Part shown: piece after piece, positions 21,842 to 29,790 of the stretch | Position numbering within the stretch: the first letter of the stretch is position 1 | How the letters are laid out: each line of letters starts with the position of its first letter | DNA from: an uncultured Ruminiclostridium sp. | GTDB lineage: Bacteria; Bacillota; Clostridia; Oscillospirales; Ruminococcaceae | Assembly (NCBI GenBank): GCA_934462775.1 | Contig: CAKSIR010000005.1 | Span: 1 to 33,699 of the forward strand | Length of the DNA: 33,699 nt | Reading direction: 5' to 3' | Notes under the pieces: generated by a model | Databases searched by the model: none | Told to the model about the DNA's origin: nothing | What the model saw: the letters and a program-made list of their open reading frames with translations, nothing else | Translations under genes and position numbers: made by a program

Positions 21842-23116
21842 CTACTTGATTCTTTCCATTGTTTTATTTGCCATGTAATAAATTTTTTCCTCGTCAACAC
21901 GGGTCAGTCTGCCGTTTTCAACGCAGATTTCACCGTTGCAGATAACCGTGTCAACCTCGCTGCCGTTTGCCGAATAAGTCAGCGCGGCAACCAGATTATG
22001 TCTTGGGCAGAACTGCGGTCTGTTCAGGTCGAGAACGGCAATATCAGCCTTATATCCGACCTTTATTTCGCCGCATTTTTCAAGTCCCAGCGCTTTTGCA
22101 CCGTTTCTTGTTGCAAATGCAAGAACGTTTTCCGCGCTTATCATCTGCGGGTTTTCGGTTGTTCCCTTGTGAATCATTCCCGTATAGTTCATGTCGCTGA
22201 ACAGATTCAGTGTGTTGTTGCTTGCAGCGCTGTCGGTGCCTATGCAAAGATTGACTCCCTTTTCAAACAGCTTCGGAACAGGCGCAAAGCCGTTGCCAAG
22301 CTTAAGGTTGCTCATTGGGTTGAGAGCGACGCTGACGTTCTTTTTAGCCAGAATTTCAATATCGTTATCCGAAAGATGAACGCAGTGCGCAGCTACGCAG
22401 GGCAGGTCAAACACACCGATTTCATCAAGATATTCAACGGGCGATTTGCCGTATTTTTTGTATGCGTCCTCGACTTCGGTTCTTGTTTCCGAAAGGTGAA
22501 TGTGGATTCCCTGACCCAGTTCCTTTGCCTGCTCCACAACAAGCTCAAGATAAGGTTTTTCGGTGGTATAAATCGCATGAGGACCTAATTTGAATGTGAT
22601 TCTCGGATGGCCTTTCCATGTTTCTGTTTCAAGCTTATGCTGATTTATCCTGCTGAAATCATCGCGGTCGTTTCCGACAAGACCTCTTGAAAGGCAGATT
22701 CGCATACCTGTTTCATCTGCGGCCTTTGCGGTCATATTCGGGAACATATGCATATCGAGGCAGGCGGTTGTACCTGTTTTCAGCATTTCGGCGCAGGCAA
22801 GCATTGCTCCCCAGTAAGCGTCATCGCCTGAAAGCCTGTCCTCGCGGGGCATGATGTTTCCGAAAAGCCAGTCGCTGAAGCTTAGGTCGTCGGCAAGGTT
22901 CCTGAAAACAGACATATATGTGTGGGTATGGCTGTTTACAAGTCCCGGAATTGCAAGACGGTCAGCGCCGTCAATTATTTTTTCGGCAGCGAAATTTTCA
23001 GGCGCGCTGTCAATTCCCGCAATTTCGTTTCCGCTGATGTAAATATCGCAGTTTTTCACTGTGTATCCGCTGTCCTGCGGTAAAACGGCGGATATGTTTT
23101 TTAACAATATATTCAT
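21842..23116 (-). CDS. mtaD: Methylthioadenosine/S-adenosylhomocysteine deaminase family amidohydrolase
   Basis: 424 residues of the amidohydrolase superfamily. Metal ligands are visible in NSHTHTYM (residues 62-69), HIHLSET, AAHCVHLSD and CIGTDSAASNN. The aspartate of the last motif is catalytic. The family deaminates methylthioadenosine, S-adenosylhomocysteine or adenosine. ATG 23116 is chosen because GGAG lies six bases upstream; a TTG at 23128 is in frame but has no ribosome site. It is followed after 11 bases by ahcY. Substrate choice cannot be read from sequence alone, and other amine-releasing amidohydrolases share these motifs. Confidence 0.92.
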   Translation of the reverse strand: MNILLKNISAVLPQDSGYTVKNCDIYISGNEIAGIDSAPENFAAEKIIDGADRLAIPGLVNSHTHTYMSVFRNLADDLSFSDWLFGNIMPREDRLSGDDAYWGAMLACAEMLKTGTTACLDMHMFPNMTAKAADETGMRICLSRGLVGNDRDDFSRINQHKLETETWKGHPRITFKLGPHAIYTTEKPYLELVVEQAKELGQGIHIHLSETRTEVEDAYKKYGKSPVEYLDEIGVFDLPCVAAHCVHLSDNDIEILAKKNVSVALNPMSNLKLGNGFAPVPKLFEKGVNLCIGTDSAASNNTLNLFSDMNYTGMIHKGTTENPQMISAENVLAFATRNGAKALGLEKCGEIKVGYKADIAVLDLNRPQFCPRHNLVAALTYSANGSEVDTVICNGEICVENGRLTRVDEEKIYYMANKTMERIK

Positions 23117-23144
23117 TGCTATCTCCAATTCGCATTATTTAAAT

Positions 23145-23173
23145 ATTGTATCATATAATCGAATAAAGTGCAA
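23145..23173 (-). promoter_or_regulatory. Promoter of the mtaD-ahcY operon
   Basis: On the minus strand TTGCAC (23173-23168) and TACAAT (23150-23145) are spaced by 17 bases. The transcript leader before the ATG is only about 20 bases, too short for a riboswitch. Confidence 0.78.
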
Positions 23174-23224
23174 GTACCGTAATTTAGTTGATTTTCTGAA
23201 ATTATAATTTTTTTGTTAGTATCC

Positions 23225-23253
23225 TTGACAAATATTACCTATAATTATATAAT
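23225..23253 (+). promoter_or_regulatory. Perfect consensus promoter of the LytTR regulator
   Basis: TTGACA (23225-23230) and TATAAT (23248-23253) are spaced by exactly 17 bases. Both hexamers match the housekeeping consensus fully, so high constitutive transcription is expected. Confidence 0.9.
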
Positions 23254-23288
23254 AATATATATAGGTTATTGAGAGGAGTCAACCATTT

Positions 23289-24059
23289 ATGCTTAAGCTT
23301 GCAGTTTGTGACAGCGATATTGTTTTTGCCGAAAATCTTGCCAGATTGCTTAGCCAGGTCAGCGGAAGCAGGAACATTGCCTACTTTAACAGCGCTGAAA
23401 AAGCAAAAGCCTATACTGACATGAAAAAGGTTGACTGCTTTTTTATGGATATTGAACTCGGAGGGGGCAGCGGAGGTATTGACGTTGCCTATGAAATTAT
23501 CAGCAAGCACCCCGATTCAAGGGTGGTTTTCGTATCTCCGTACAACCATGAATATCTTTCTCTGATGTTTAAAAATTCGCCTGAGATGATTCCCTTTGCA
23601 TATCTGCAAAAGCCGCCGAAGGCGGAGGTCGTGAAGAAAATCTGTGAGAAAATCGAAAAGGACTTAGAGTACGTCAACCACAATACCCACTATCTCATAA
23701 AAACTCAGAAAGGCACAACCAAGCTTGCGCTTTCCAAAATCGAGTACATAGAGTGCTTTCGCCGCAAGGCGATTTTTGCCTGCTGCGACGGAGTGCGAAT
23801 TGAATGTTACAAAAAGCTTTCCGAAATAATTCAGCAGCTGCCTCAAAATTTCACGTTCTGCCACAAAAGCTACATAGTAAACACCGACCGTATCGAACGC
23901 TACAAAAGCACCCAGTTCACTATGGACAACGGTGAGATTATTCCCATAAGCCGCGCACATTCAAAAGCAATGCGCGCAATTATCTATGCGCGCACTCCTG
24001 TCAGCCGTTCACTCAGAAAACGTGATGTCGGCGATTTGCCCTCTGACAAGACCGATTAA
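23289..24059 (+). CDS. LytTR-family response regulator (orphan)
   Basis: 256 residues. The N-terminal receiver domain (about 1-120) has the acidic start CDSD, the phospho-acceptor Asp in FFMDIELGG (about Asp56), VVFVSP and the conserved Lys in YLQKPPK. The C-terminal LytTR DNA-binding domain (about 135-235) shows KIEYIECFRRKAIF and FCHKSYIVNTDRIER. Such regulators usually work with a 10TM-like membrane kinase (AgrC type), but none is adjacent. GAGGAG precedes the ATG by ten bases. The last 51 bases overlap the convergent ybaK gene. Confidence 0.93.
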   Translation: MLKLAVCDSDIVFAENLARLLSQVSGSRNIAYFNSAEKAKAYTDMKKVDCFFMDIELGGGSGGIDVAYEIISKHPDSRVVFVSPYNHEYLSLMFKNSPEMIPFAYLQKPPKAEVVKKICEKIEKDLEYVNHNTHYLIKTQKGTTKLALSKIEYIECFRRKAIFACCDGVRIECYKKLSEIIQQLPQNFTFCHKSYIVNTDRIERYKSTQFTMDNGEIIPISRAHSKAMRAIIYARTPVSRSLRKRDVGDLPSDKTD

Positions 24060-24500
24060 GTCGGCAGGCTTAGTTTCAATCTGGTAGCCGATTTTGCCTG
24101 CGCTGACAATGATTTTGTCAACATCTTCACATTCCTTTGCAAAGGTGGTTTTGAACTGCTTCTTCATTCCAACAGGGGAGCAGCCGCCTCTGATGTAGCC
24201 GGTTATTTTGTTTATATCCGCAACATGAATCATTGCAACCGACTTTTCCCCTACCGATTTAGCCGCCTTTTTCAGGTCAAGCTCCTTTGCGACAGGCACA
24301 ACGAAAACAAAATAATTCTTGCTCGCTCCCTGTGTAACCAGCGTCTTGAACACACAGTCGGGATTCTGACCCAGCAGCTTAGCAACGCCTATTCCGTCAA
24401 CGCAGCCGTCCTCGTGAGGATATTCGTAAGCGTTGTACGGGATTTTTTTCTGATCGAGTATTCTCATTACGTTCGTTTTAAACTCAGCCATTTCTTTCAT
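24009..24500 (-). CDS. ybaK: YbaK/EbsC-type aminoacyl-tRNA deacylase
   Basis: 163 residues covering one YbaK domain. Members hydrolyse mis-charged Cys-tRNA(Pro) and related species. Landmarks are KTNVMRILDQKKI at the start, the catalytic Lys in CVFKTLV (about 49), FVFVVPVAKELDLKKAAK, and GYIRGGCSPVGMKK. The start at 24500 overlaps the upstream gene by 17 bases. The ATG at 24491 (MAEFKTN) is an equally possible start. The 3' end overlaps the LytTR regulator gene tail to tail by 51 bases. Confidence 0.92.
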   Translation of the reverse strand: MKEMAEFKTNVMRILDQKKIPYNAYEYPHEDGCVDGIGVAKLLGQNPDCVFKTLVTQGASKNYFVFVVPVAKELDLKKAAKSVGEKSVAMIHVADINKITGYIRGGCSPVGMKKQFKTTFAKECEDVDKIIVSAGKIGYQIETKPADLIGLVRGQIADITFSE

Positions 24501-25311
24501 CCAGCTTTCTTTTTATATAATCTAAATTTCTGTTGATTCTCTCTATATTAAGGCAAGGCTCAATGCAGGTTGATTCAAGGGTGATGCTGCCGTCATATCC
24601 TACTCTTTGCAGATTGTCGGCGATATAGTCAAAATCTATCTGCCCCGTTCCAAGCTCCAGCGCCCGCAGATTTGCCCAATCCTTAACGCCGCCGCTGTAA
24701 TCGCTGAAATGAACGTGCTTCACAGCTCCGTCCCACAGCCATGCGTTTTCCGCCGAAAAAAGCTCCCTTGTCATGCCGTGAAATTCGGTAAATCTTGTGT
24801 CGATTGTAACCGATAGATCGGGATATTTTTCATGCAGCGAATTAAGATGGACAAATGGATTTTTCACGTTGCACACCACATTTTCAACAGTGAGCAGAAT
24901 GTTATGCCTGCGTGCAATTTCCCTGAGCCTTTCATACTGCGCTATATTGAAATCGATGTTTTTATCGGACGCAAGCCCGCCCCACAGATGAAAAACGCCA
25001 AGCTCGGCGCCGATAGCTTCTCCAAGACGGCAATTCATTTCAAAAAGCCTGTATGCCTCGTCAAAATCATCGTTTTCGCAGCGGCTCAGCCGGTCGCCTA
25101 TGGTCTTGTCGAAGTGAAAGACGCGGAACCTGCAGCCGCTGCTTTTCAGCGATTTTTCAAGCTCGTCAACACATTCGTTCCACGAGCCAAACATCATAAA
25201 TTCATACCCGCTGCAATTCAGCAAGCCGCTGCTTTCGGCGATCAGACCGTAATTCCTGTTGTTTGCCGTGCCGATGAACGCGCCTGTTGAGCAGTAAATT
25301 CTGTTGTGCAT
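24484..25311 (-). CDS. Sugar phosphate isomerase/epimerase-like TIM barrel protein
   Basis: 275 residues of the xylose-isomerase-like/AP endonuclease 2 superfamily. Motifs include GAELGVFHLWGG, LLTVENV (metal-ligand Glu), LSVTIDTRFTEFHG, VKHVHFSDYSGG, ELGTGQIDFDYI and ITLESTC at the C-terminal strand. The His, Asp and Glu ligands expected for a divalent metal are present. The substrate cannot be named; endonuclease IV is unlikely because the DNA-contact features are not evident. AAAGGA precedes the ATG. It overlaps ybaK and is transcribed from a strong promoter at 25367-25395. Confidence 0.9.
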   Translation of the reverse strand: MHNRIYCSTGAFIGTANNRNYGLIAESSGLLNCSGYEFMMFGSWNECVDELEKSLKSSGCRFRVFHFDKTIGDRLSRCENDDFDEAYRLFEMNCRLGEAIGAELGVFHLWGGLASDKNIDFNIAQYERLREIARRHNILLTVENVVCNVKNPFVHLNSLHEKYPDLSVTIDTRFTEFHGMTRELFSAENAWLWDGAVKHVHFSDYSGGVKDWANLRALELGTGQIDFDYIADNLQRVGYDGSITLESTCIEPCLNIERINRNLDYIKRKLDERNG

Positions 25312-25366
25312 AGTTGTCCTTTCAGCAGTTCCCGACTGCCGCGCTGTATTGAGTTAATTCCAGATA

Positions 25367-25395
25367 AGTATATCACGGTTTTCTTATTTTTTCAA
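25367..25395 (-). promoter_or_regulatory. Promoter of the isomerase-ybaK operon
   Basis: On the minus strand TTGAAA (25395-25390) and TATACT (25372-25367) are spaced by 17 bases. The leader contains a small hairpin (GCAGT/ACTGC) just before the ribosome site. Confidence 0.82.
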
Positions 25396-25471
25396 CACCG
25401 ATCCGCCAATTTCAAAACCGACTTACAGTTTTTACCGCATCAGTCAACCTGCGTCGGATAAATTGACCTAT

Positions 25472-25508
25472 ATAAAAAATAACGGTCCGCCTTTTTTTGA
25501 CGGACCGC
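25472..25508 (-). terminator. Terminator of the rex-ferredoxin operon
   Basis: On the minus strand CGGTCCG (25507-25501) pairs with CGGACCG (25489-25483) around an A-rich loop, and TTATTTTTTATA follows. It lies just after the ferredoxin stop codon. Confidence 0.85.
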
Positions 25509-25513
25509 TGTAA

Positions 25514-25756
25514 TCATAAAAGAGGAACTACATTTTCGTTGTAGAACGATTCAACAGTATCGGGCGATACGCTGTAAATTTTATCGCCTATTCCTACTGA
25601 TACGCCGTTCTGACAGTTTCCCATGCAGAACTGCGAGCGAAGCTCAACCTTGCCGCTGAGATCGTTGCTGTCAATCAGCTTTTGCAGCCCTGTTATAACG
25701 TTGTAAGAGCCTTTCAGATGACAGGCGCTTCCGATACATACCTTGATTTCAACCAT
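25514..25756 (-). CDS. Thioredoxin-like [2Fe-2S] ferredoxin
   Basis: 80 residues. Four cysteines arranged as C7-x4-C12 (CIGSACHLKG) and C-x3-C (FCMGNC) are the ligands of the thioredoxin-like [2Fe-2S] family, as in NuoE and the hydrogenase subunit HydC. It would carry electrons in a redox complex or serve a hydrogenase. ATG 25756 is chosen for the ribosome site AGGAGGAG six bases upstream. It overlaps the rex stop codon by 8 bases (ATGGTTGA), so translation is coupled and NADH/NAD-responsive control by Rex is likely. No hydrogenase gene follows; a terminator does. Confidence 0.9.
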   Translation of the reverse strand: MVEIKVCIGSACHLKGSYNVITGLQKLIDSNDLSGKVELRSQFCMGNCQNGVSVGIGDKIYSVSPDTVESFYNENVVPLL

Positions 25757-26426
25757 TGTAATCTCCTCCTGAAATATCGTTAATCTGACCGATGTTTTTC
25801 TTTTCCTCGAAGGTTTTTGAAAGGATTGCAAGCTGTGCGGCTATGTTCTCGTTGCGCAGAACCACATCATTTGGTACAACAATATGAGCGGGAGCAAAGT
25901 TAAGAATCGCCTTGACGCCGCCTTTTATAAGAGCGTCTGCCGCCTGCTGCGCATTGTCTGCCGGCACGGCAAGAATAGCAATGTGAATTTTAAGGCGCTC
26001 GCATATATTGGCTGCTTTTTCCACAGGCAGGATTTTTATTCCGTTTATTTCGCTGCCGTGCAAAGACGGATTGGTGTCAAAAGCAACCGTAATATCAAGG
26101 CCGTATTCGCTGAATCCGTTATAGGCAAGCAGCGCCGTTCCAAGACGTCCCACGCCGATAAGCGCCACGTCCTTTGAGTTATCGTAGCCGAGAAAAGACA
26201 TTATGTCGTTCATAAGTCCTTCCGTGTCATAGCCTACCTTGGGTTTTCCGCCGTTGCTTACCATTGACAGGTCTTTGCGTACCTGAACATGATTAAGCCC
26301 CAGCGCATTCGCCATAGTGGTTGCCGAAACATTCGCAACGCCGCTCTGCTTTTGGGTTTTCAGATAATTCAGATATGTAGGCAGACGGTTTAGCGTTGGC
26401 TTTGGCAATGGTGCGGAGGTAATCAT
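25749..26426 (-). CDS. rex: Redox-sensing transcriptional repressor Rex
   Basis: 225 residues. The N-terminal winged-helix domain (about 1-80) includes LPTYLNYL, NHVQVRKDLSMV and GKPKVGYDT, a highly typical Rex signature. A Rossmann domain follows with GVGRLGTALL (about 92-101), FDTNPSLHGSEI and AILAVPADNAQQAAD. Rex leaves DNA when the NADH/NAD ratio rises and so controls fermentation and hydrogen genes. The ribosome site AAGGAAGGG lies rather far (about 12 bases) from the ATG at 26426. It is followed by an overlapping ferredoxin gene. Confidence 0.97.
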   Translation of the reverse strand: MITSAPLPKPTLNRLPTYLNYLKTQKQSGVANVSATTMANALGLNHVQVRKDLSMVSNGGKPKVGYDTEGLMNDIMSFLGYDNSKDVALIGVGRLGTALLAYNGFSEYGLDITVAFDTNPSLHGSEINGIKILPVEKAANICERLKIHIAILAVPADNAQQAADALIKGGVKAILNFAPAHIVVPNDVVLRNENIAAQLAILSKTFEEKKNIGQINDISGGDYNG

Positions 26427-26513
26427 ATTCCCAAATTCCCTTCCTTCTAAGGAACCTCTGTGCTGAATCTGACAGTGTTCTGTCTGATTTTTATCCGTAA
26501 AAAGTTATTAAAT

Positions 26514-26542
26514 ATTATACCAATTTTTATGCAATATGTCAA
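26514..26542 (-). promoter_or_regulatory. Perfect consensus promoter of rex
   Basis: On the minus strand TTGACA (26542-26537) and TATAAT (26519-26514) are spaced by 17 bases, both fully consensus. The stretch 26504-26519 (GTTATTAAATATTATA) partly resembles one half of a Rex operator, so autoregulation is possible but weakly supported. Confidence 0.85.
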
Positions 26543-26686
26543 TGGTTGTAATATCGAAATAAACCGCAACTTTTTGTTGAATTTGCCTCATATATCAAGA
26601 ACAGCATTGTTTCCGCCTTGCTGTCAGCTTGCTGAGAAAAGCGGACGAAAACCTTAAATTTGACTTTTTTATTTATTTCTCCATTG

Positions 26687-26733
26687 TTACAAAACTGTAA
26701 GCATTTTTGTAAGGAACATTTTCAACTGTAAGC
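26687..26733 (+). promoter_or_regulatory. BceR-type operator upstream of the ABC exporter
   Basis: TTACA-AAAC-TGTAA at 26687-26700 is a perfect 5-bp inverted repeat with a 4-base spacer. It fits the TNACA-N4-TGTAA pattern known for BceR-like response regulators. A 10-base direct repeat, AACTGTAAGC, occurs at 26693-26702 and again at 26724-26733, 31 bases apart, which places both on the same DNA face. The rest of 26427-26800 holds no gene. Confidence 0.7.
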
Positions 26734-26741
26734 TTTATCAA

Positions 26742-26770
26742 TGGAAAATCGGGCGAATATCTGATAAAAT
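26742..26770 (+). promoter_or_regulatory. Likely promoter of bceAB
   Basis: TGGAAA (26742-26747) and TAAAAT (26765-26770) are spaced by 17 bases. The poor -35 box fits an activator-dependent promoter, with the BceR-type site about 40 bases upstream. Confidence 0.55.
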
Positions 26771-26799
26771 ACTGATTGTAACAAGAAAGGAATGATTTT

Positions 26800-27567
26800 A
26801 TGGCACTGCTTGAAGTAAATAATCTCAGAAAAATCTACACGACCCGTTTCGGCGGCAATCAGGTTGAGGCGCTTAAAAACGTTTGTTTTTCCGTTGAAAA
26901 GGGTGAATATGCTGCAATCATGGGAGAATCCGGCTCGGGAAAAACCACGCTGCTGAATATTCTGGCGTCGCTTGATAAGCCGACCAGCGGTTCGGTGCTG
27001 CTTGACGGTAAAAACACCGTTCAGATAAAGGACGGCGAAATTTCCGAATTCAGACGCGATCATCTTGGATTTGTCTTTCAGGACTTCAACTTAATTGATA
27101 CGTTTTCGGTAATGGACAACATTTTCCTGCCTCTTGTACTCAGGGGCGAGGGCTATGATGAAATGAAGGCAAAGCTGCTGCCTATAACAAATATGCTTGG
27201 GATAACCGACATTCTGCCGAAATATCCATACGAAATTTCGGGCGGACAGAAGCAGCGCGCCGCAGTCGCAAGAGCGCTTATAACCTCCCCCGAGCTGATA
27301 CTTGCCGACGAACCCACAGGCGCCCTTGATTCAAAGGCGACCGACCGGCTGCTAAAGCTGTTCACCGAAATAAACCGCAGAGGTCAGACTATACTTATGG
27401 TAACTCACTCAGTCAAGGCGGCAAGCCATGCAAACCGAGTGCTTTTCATAAAGGACGGTCAGGTTTACAATCAGATTTACCGCGGCGCAAGCACAAACGA
27501 GCAGCTTTACCAGAAAATCGCCGACACGCTGACAGTGCTGACTACCGGAGGTGAGGGCGTTGAGTAA
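26800..27567 (+). CDS. bceA: Bce-type ABC transporter ATP-binding protein
   Basis: 255 residues. Walker A GESGSGKTT (about 43-51), Q-loop FVFQDFNLID, signature SGGQKQR, Walker B LILADEPTGALD and the switch His in MVTHS are all intact. It belongs to the MacB/LolD/BceA branch of ATPases, which works with one large permease. It follows the BceR-type operator and overlaps the permease gene by 8 bases. Bce systems detect and resist cell-wall-active peptides such as bacitracin. AAAGGA precedes the ATG. Confidence 0.95.
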   Translation: MALLEVNNLRKIYTTRFGGNQVEALKNVCFSVEKGEYAAIMGESGSGKTTLLNILASLDKPTSGSVLLDGKNTVQIKDGEISEFRRDHLGFVFQDFNLIDTFSVMDNIFLPLVLRGEGYDEMKAKLLPITNMLGITDILPKYPYEISGGQKQRAAVARALITSPELILADEPTGALDSKATDRLLKLFTEINRRGQTILMVTHSVKAASHANRVLFIKDGQVYNQIYRGASTNEQLYQKIADTLTVLTTGGEGVE

Positions 27568-29458
27568 AGGCTTTTATCCCAAGCTTGCGTTCAGAAATAT
27601 CCGCAAAAACGGCAGAATTTACTACCCTTACATCTTGACAGCTGTGCTGACTGTAATGATGTATTACATTATGACTGCGCTGTCAGTCAGCAGGGAAGTA
27701 GGCGTCGGCGTAGTGTACGGTGAGTACATTCAGCTTATTTTAAGATACGGCTGCGTGGTTGTATCCGTATTTGCGATAATATTCACGTTTTATGCAAACT
27801 CATTTCTGATTAAGCAGCGGAAAAAGGAAATTGGATTGCTGAACATTTTAGGCATGGGGAAAAGGCATATTGCAAGGCTCATGCTATGGGAAAATCTCAT
27901 CACGGCAGGATTTTCAATTGCAGTCGGCTTACTTGGCGGAATTGTTTTTTCAAGACTCTCGTTTATGTTTCTTGCAAAGCTGATAAAATATGACGCGCTG
28001 ATTGATTTTCCTGTTCAGCCACAGGCGGTTCTGATTACAGTCATTCTATTTGCGGCTGTTTTTTTGGCAGCGCTTCTGTTCAATATTCTTCAGATACGTC
28101 TTGCAAAGCCTGTTGAACTGCTGCGCAGCGGGAATGTGGGCGAAAAGGAGCCAAAGGCAAAGCTGCCGCTTGGTATACTGGGACTGATTTCGCTCGGAAC
28201 AGGCTACTATCTTGCTCTTACCGTTGAAAGCGGAGCAATTGCCATAGGCGTTTTCTTTATTGCGGTTTTGTTCGTAATCGCAGGAACATACCTGCTGTTT
28301 GTTTCGGGCAGCATTATTGTGCTGAAAATGCTCAAATCAAACAAGAAATTCTACTATAAGAAAAACCATTTCATCTCCGTTTCGGGAATGATGTACCGCA
28401 TGAAGAAAAATGCGTCGGGACTTTCCAATATTGCAATTTTAAGCACCATGGTGCTGATTACCGTATCAACCACAATCTCCCTTTACGCAGGTCAGAGGTC
28501 GTATATAAACAATGTAAATCCGCGTTATGTAAGCGCTCAGTGTTATATAGAATCCGATGGTGATTTTGCAGTGGTGGCTGATGAAATCGACAGAAAGCTT
28601 GATGAATACGACCTTACGGCGGTAAATAAAAGCAGATACAGATATGTGAAAATATGGAGCGGAGAAACGCAGTATGTTTTTGTTCCTGTTGATGATTATA
28701 ATGAAATTGAGGGGCTGAATGTAACTCTCAAGGAAAACGAGGCGGTCGCATTCGGACTGTACAGCAAATTCACCGAACCGTCCGCCGAAATAAACGGCGT
28801 AACGCTGAGCATAAAGCAAAGCGTTGACAGCTTCTGCGGTACGGAGTGCCTTAATGTTGAAACCGACCCGACCGTGTACCTTTTTGTCAAGGACAGCGAT
28901 GTTATTCACAATATATTTGGGGACGACCGCAGTCTGTTTATTCAGTACGGCTTTGATCTCGACGGAACCGACGAAAATATACTGCGCTTTGACGAGTACG
29001 CTTTTGACGACGATATTCCCAACTGCACACTGGGAACAAAGGGCAACGATGAAAAAAGCGCATTTGCACTTTACGGCGGTATGCTGTTTATCGGAATTTT
29101 CCTCGGTGCGCTGTTCCTTATGATTACGGTGCTTATAATTTACTACAAGCAGATTACAGAAGGCTTTGAGGACAAGACCCGCTATGAGATAATGGAAAAG
29201 GTGGGATTGAGTCAGCGCGAAGTTAAGAAATCGGTCAACAGCCAGGTCAAAGGCGTGTTCTTTCTGCCTCTTGCAGTTGCGGTGGTTCATGTTTCGTTCG
29301 CGTTCAAGATGATAGTCAAGATGCTTGCGCTGCTTGGACTTACGCAGACTTGGCTGTTTGCAGTCTGCGTTCTCGGAACGACAGTGGTGTTCAGCATAAT
29401 TTACTTCGCGGTTTATTCGCTAACTGCAAAAGCGTATTACAGAATAGTACGCAACTAA
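27560..29458 (+). CDS. bceB: Bce-type ABC transporter permease (FtsX family)
   Basis: 632 residues with about ten membrane helices. One FtsX-like block lies near 55-180, including QRKKEIGLLNILGMGKRHI, typical of BceB. Four more helices follow, then an extracellular domain of about 200 residues (roughly 310-510), and a last FtsX block with KVGLSQREVKKSVNSQ. The large domain between helices 7 and 8 is the peptide-sensing part in BceB proteins. The start is probably TTG at 27560, eight bases after GGAGG; the GTG at 27551 sits directly on that site. No histidine kinase or BceR gene is adjacent. Confidence 0.93.
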   Translation: MSKGFYPKLAFRNIRKNGRIYYPYILTAVLTVMMYYIMTALSVSREVGVGVVYGEYIQLILRYGCVVVSVFAIIFTFYANSFLIKQRKKEIGLLNILGMGKRHIARLMLWENLITAGFSIAVGLLGGIVFSRLSFMFLAKLIKYDALIDFPVQPQAVLITVILFAAVFLAALLFNILQIRLAKPVELLRSGNVGEKEPKAKLPLGILGLISLGTGYYLALTVESGAIAIGVFFIAVLFVIAGTYLLFVSGSIIVLKMLKSNKKFYYKKNHFISVSGMMYRMKKNASGLSNIAILSTMVLITVSTTISLYAGQRSYINNVNPRYVSAQCYIESDGDFAVVADEIDRKLDEYDLTAVNKSRYRYVKIWSGETQYVFVPVDDYNEIEGLNVTLKENEAVAFGLYSKFTEPSAEINGVTLSIKQSVDSFCGTECLNVETDPTVYLFVKDSDVIHNIFGDDRSLFIQYGFDLDGTDENILRFDEYAFDDDIPNCTLGTKGNDEKSAFALYGGMLFIGIFLGALFLMITVLIIYYKQITEGFEDKTRYEIMEKVGLSQREVKKSVNSQVKGVFFLPLAVAVVHVSFAFKMIVKMLALLGLTQTWLFAVCVLGTTVVFSIIYFAVYSLTAKAYYRIVRN

Positions 29459-29497
29459 GCCGCATTCCTCTTTTTACCCAATTTCATATAGAAACAC

Positions 29498-29535
29498 AGA
29501 AATGCTCCTGTAAAATCGGGGGCGTTTCTGCTTTT
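29498..29535 (+). terminator. Terminator after bceB
   Basis: AGAAATGCTCC and GGGGCGTTTCT form an 11-bp stem with G-U pairs, then GCTTTT. The remaining part of 29536-29847 holds no convincing gene. It carries a tandem GCATAATAT repeat (29582-29600) and the pstS control region. Confidence 0.7.
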
Positions 29536-29724
29536 ACCGAGATTTTACTTTGAAATTACTCTCCCTATGTTTTATTTTAATGCATAATATGGCATAATAT
29601 AAGCGTGGTAAGCACACATCTTTCTTCATTTACCTTTTCTCTTTTATGGATTGCCGCCGAACGTGAAGCTCAGCGTCAATCTGTTTTTTTGCCCGCTTGA
29701 ATGTAAGTTTATCCAATCTGAATT

Positions 29725-29790
29725 TTTACCGCGAATTTACAAAAGATACAGATGTATTTGCTTTTATCTGAGGCGGCTTGGCGTTATACT
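29725..29790 (+). promoter_or_regulatory. Candidate Pho box and promoter of pstS
   Basis: TTTACC (29725-29730) and TTTACA (29736-29741) are direct repeats with an 11-base period, like PhoP boxes in Firmicutes. A -10 box TATACT lies at 29785-29790 without a good -35, as expected of an activated promoter. Only two repeats are visible and the distance to the -10 is somewhat long. Confidence 0.4.

Noticed and set aside
23117..23173. SAM or SAH riboswitch before mtaD-ahcY
   Set aside because: The predicted leader between promoter and start codon is about 20 bases, too short for any known riboswitch.
23289..24059. LytTR regulator as the controller of bceAB
   Set aside because: Bce exporters are controlled by OmpR-type BceR proteins, and the operator seen fits that class. 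The LytTR gene is 2.7 kb away with unrelated operons between.
26504..26519. Rex operator overlapping the rex promoter
   Set aside because: Only one half resembles TTGTTAA; the other half does not match, so it is mentioned with the promoter but not called as a site.
28466..29290. Minus-strand open frame opposite the BceB extracellular region
   Set aside because: It is a shadow frame with no ribosome site. The plus-strand protein has clear Bce-type structure.
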